From: Acanthochromis polyacanthus
Taxonomy: Eukaryota; Chordata; Actinopteri; Pomacentridae
DNA length: 64,000 nucleotides
Direction of reading: 5' to 3'
Assembly: GCF_021347895.1 (NCBI RefSeq)
Contig: NC_067124.1
Location: 21,442,521-21,506,520, forward strand
In this document: positions 63,927 to 64,000 of the stretch, one piece after another
Layout: the number at the start of each line of letters is the position of its first letter
Position numbering within the stretch: position 1 is the first letter of the stretch
Program-made: the position numbers and the translations under genes
The notes under the pieces: model-generated
The model's input: the letters and a program-made list of their open reading frames with translations, nothing else
Told to the model about the DNA's origin: nothing
Database searches by the model: none

Positions 63927-64000
63927 CTAGAAAGGCCAAGACAGGCAATCAAATGAGTATATGGGAAGAAATATAAAGGGAGGTGGACAAAATAACAGAC

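Overview
The window is vertebrate nuclear DNA, almost certainly from a teleost fish and probably a percomorph. The evidence is spliced genes with orthodox introns, dense Tc1/mariner and hAT-type DNA transposons, fish-style MITEs and SINEs, and many long CA/TG microsatellites. No prokaryotic gene organisation is present, and most long open frames are shadows of repeats or chance.

Right third (38.9-64 kb), a gene cluster matching a block of human chromosome 1p34.3: RRAGC (- strand, 7 coding exons, 38872-52688, complete, 381 aa), MYCBP (+ strand, 5 coding exons, 53774-56228, complete, 104 aa) and RHBDL2 (- strand, last 5 coding exons, 61121-63926, truncated by the window end). RRAGC and MYCBP are head to head across about 1.1 kb; MYCBP and RHBDL2 converge. 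GJA9, which lies between MYCBP and RHBDL2 in human, is not seen here. RagC is one half of the lysosomal Rag GTPase heterodimer that signals amino-acid status to mTORC1. MYCBP binds c-Myc and A-kinase anchoring proteins. RHBDL2 is an intramembrane serine protease.

Left 38 kb: no recognisable protein-coding gene other than a transposase. In human the corresponding side of RRAGC is a long gene desert reaching POU3F1, so I read this as the fish counterpart. It holds islands that look like conserved regulatory elements (unverified), microsatellites and layers of transposons. Two short open stretches with good splice signals (28624-28723 and 35018-35169) are the only hints of an undescribed transcript.

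Mobile elements: two near-identical, full-length 1635-bp Tc1-like elements with uninterrupted transposase genes. One is nested in a hAT-like element that keeps a perfect 8-bp target duplication; the other lies in RRAGC intron 3. There are also older Tc1 fossils (8.1, 29.3, 47.9 and 58.4 kb), an internally deleted mini-Tc1 that still has an open helix-turn-helix frame (21.9 kb), three copies of a CCCTC-ended MITE (one with a perfect 40-bp palindrome), and several other MITEs and SINEs. I found no convincing new biological system. The best leads are the paired intact transposons, the orphan exon-like segments, the same-strand ORF cluster in RRAGC intron 3, and the MiT/TFE-type sites around RRAGC.
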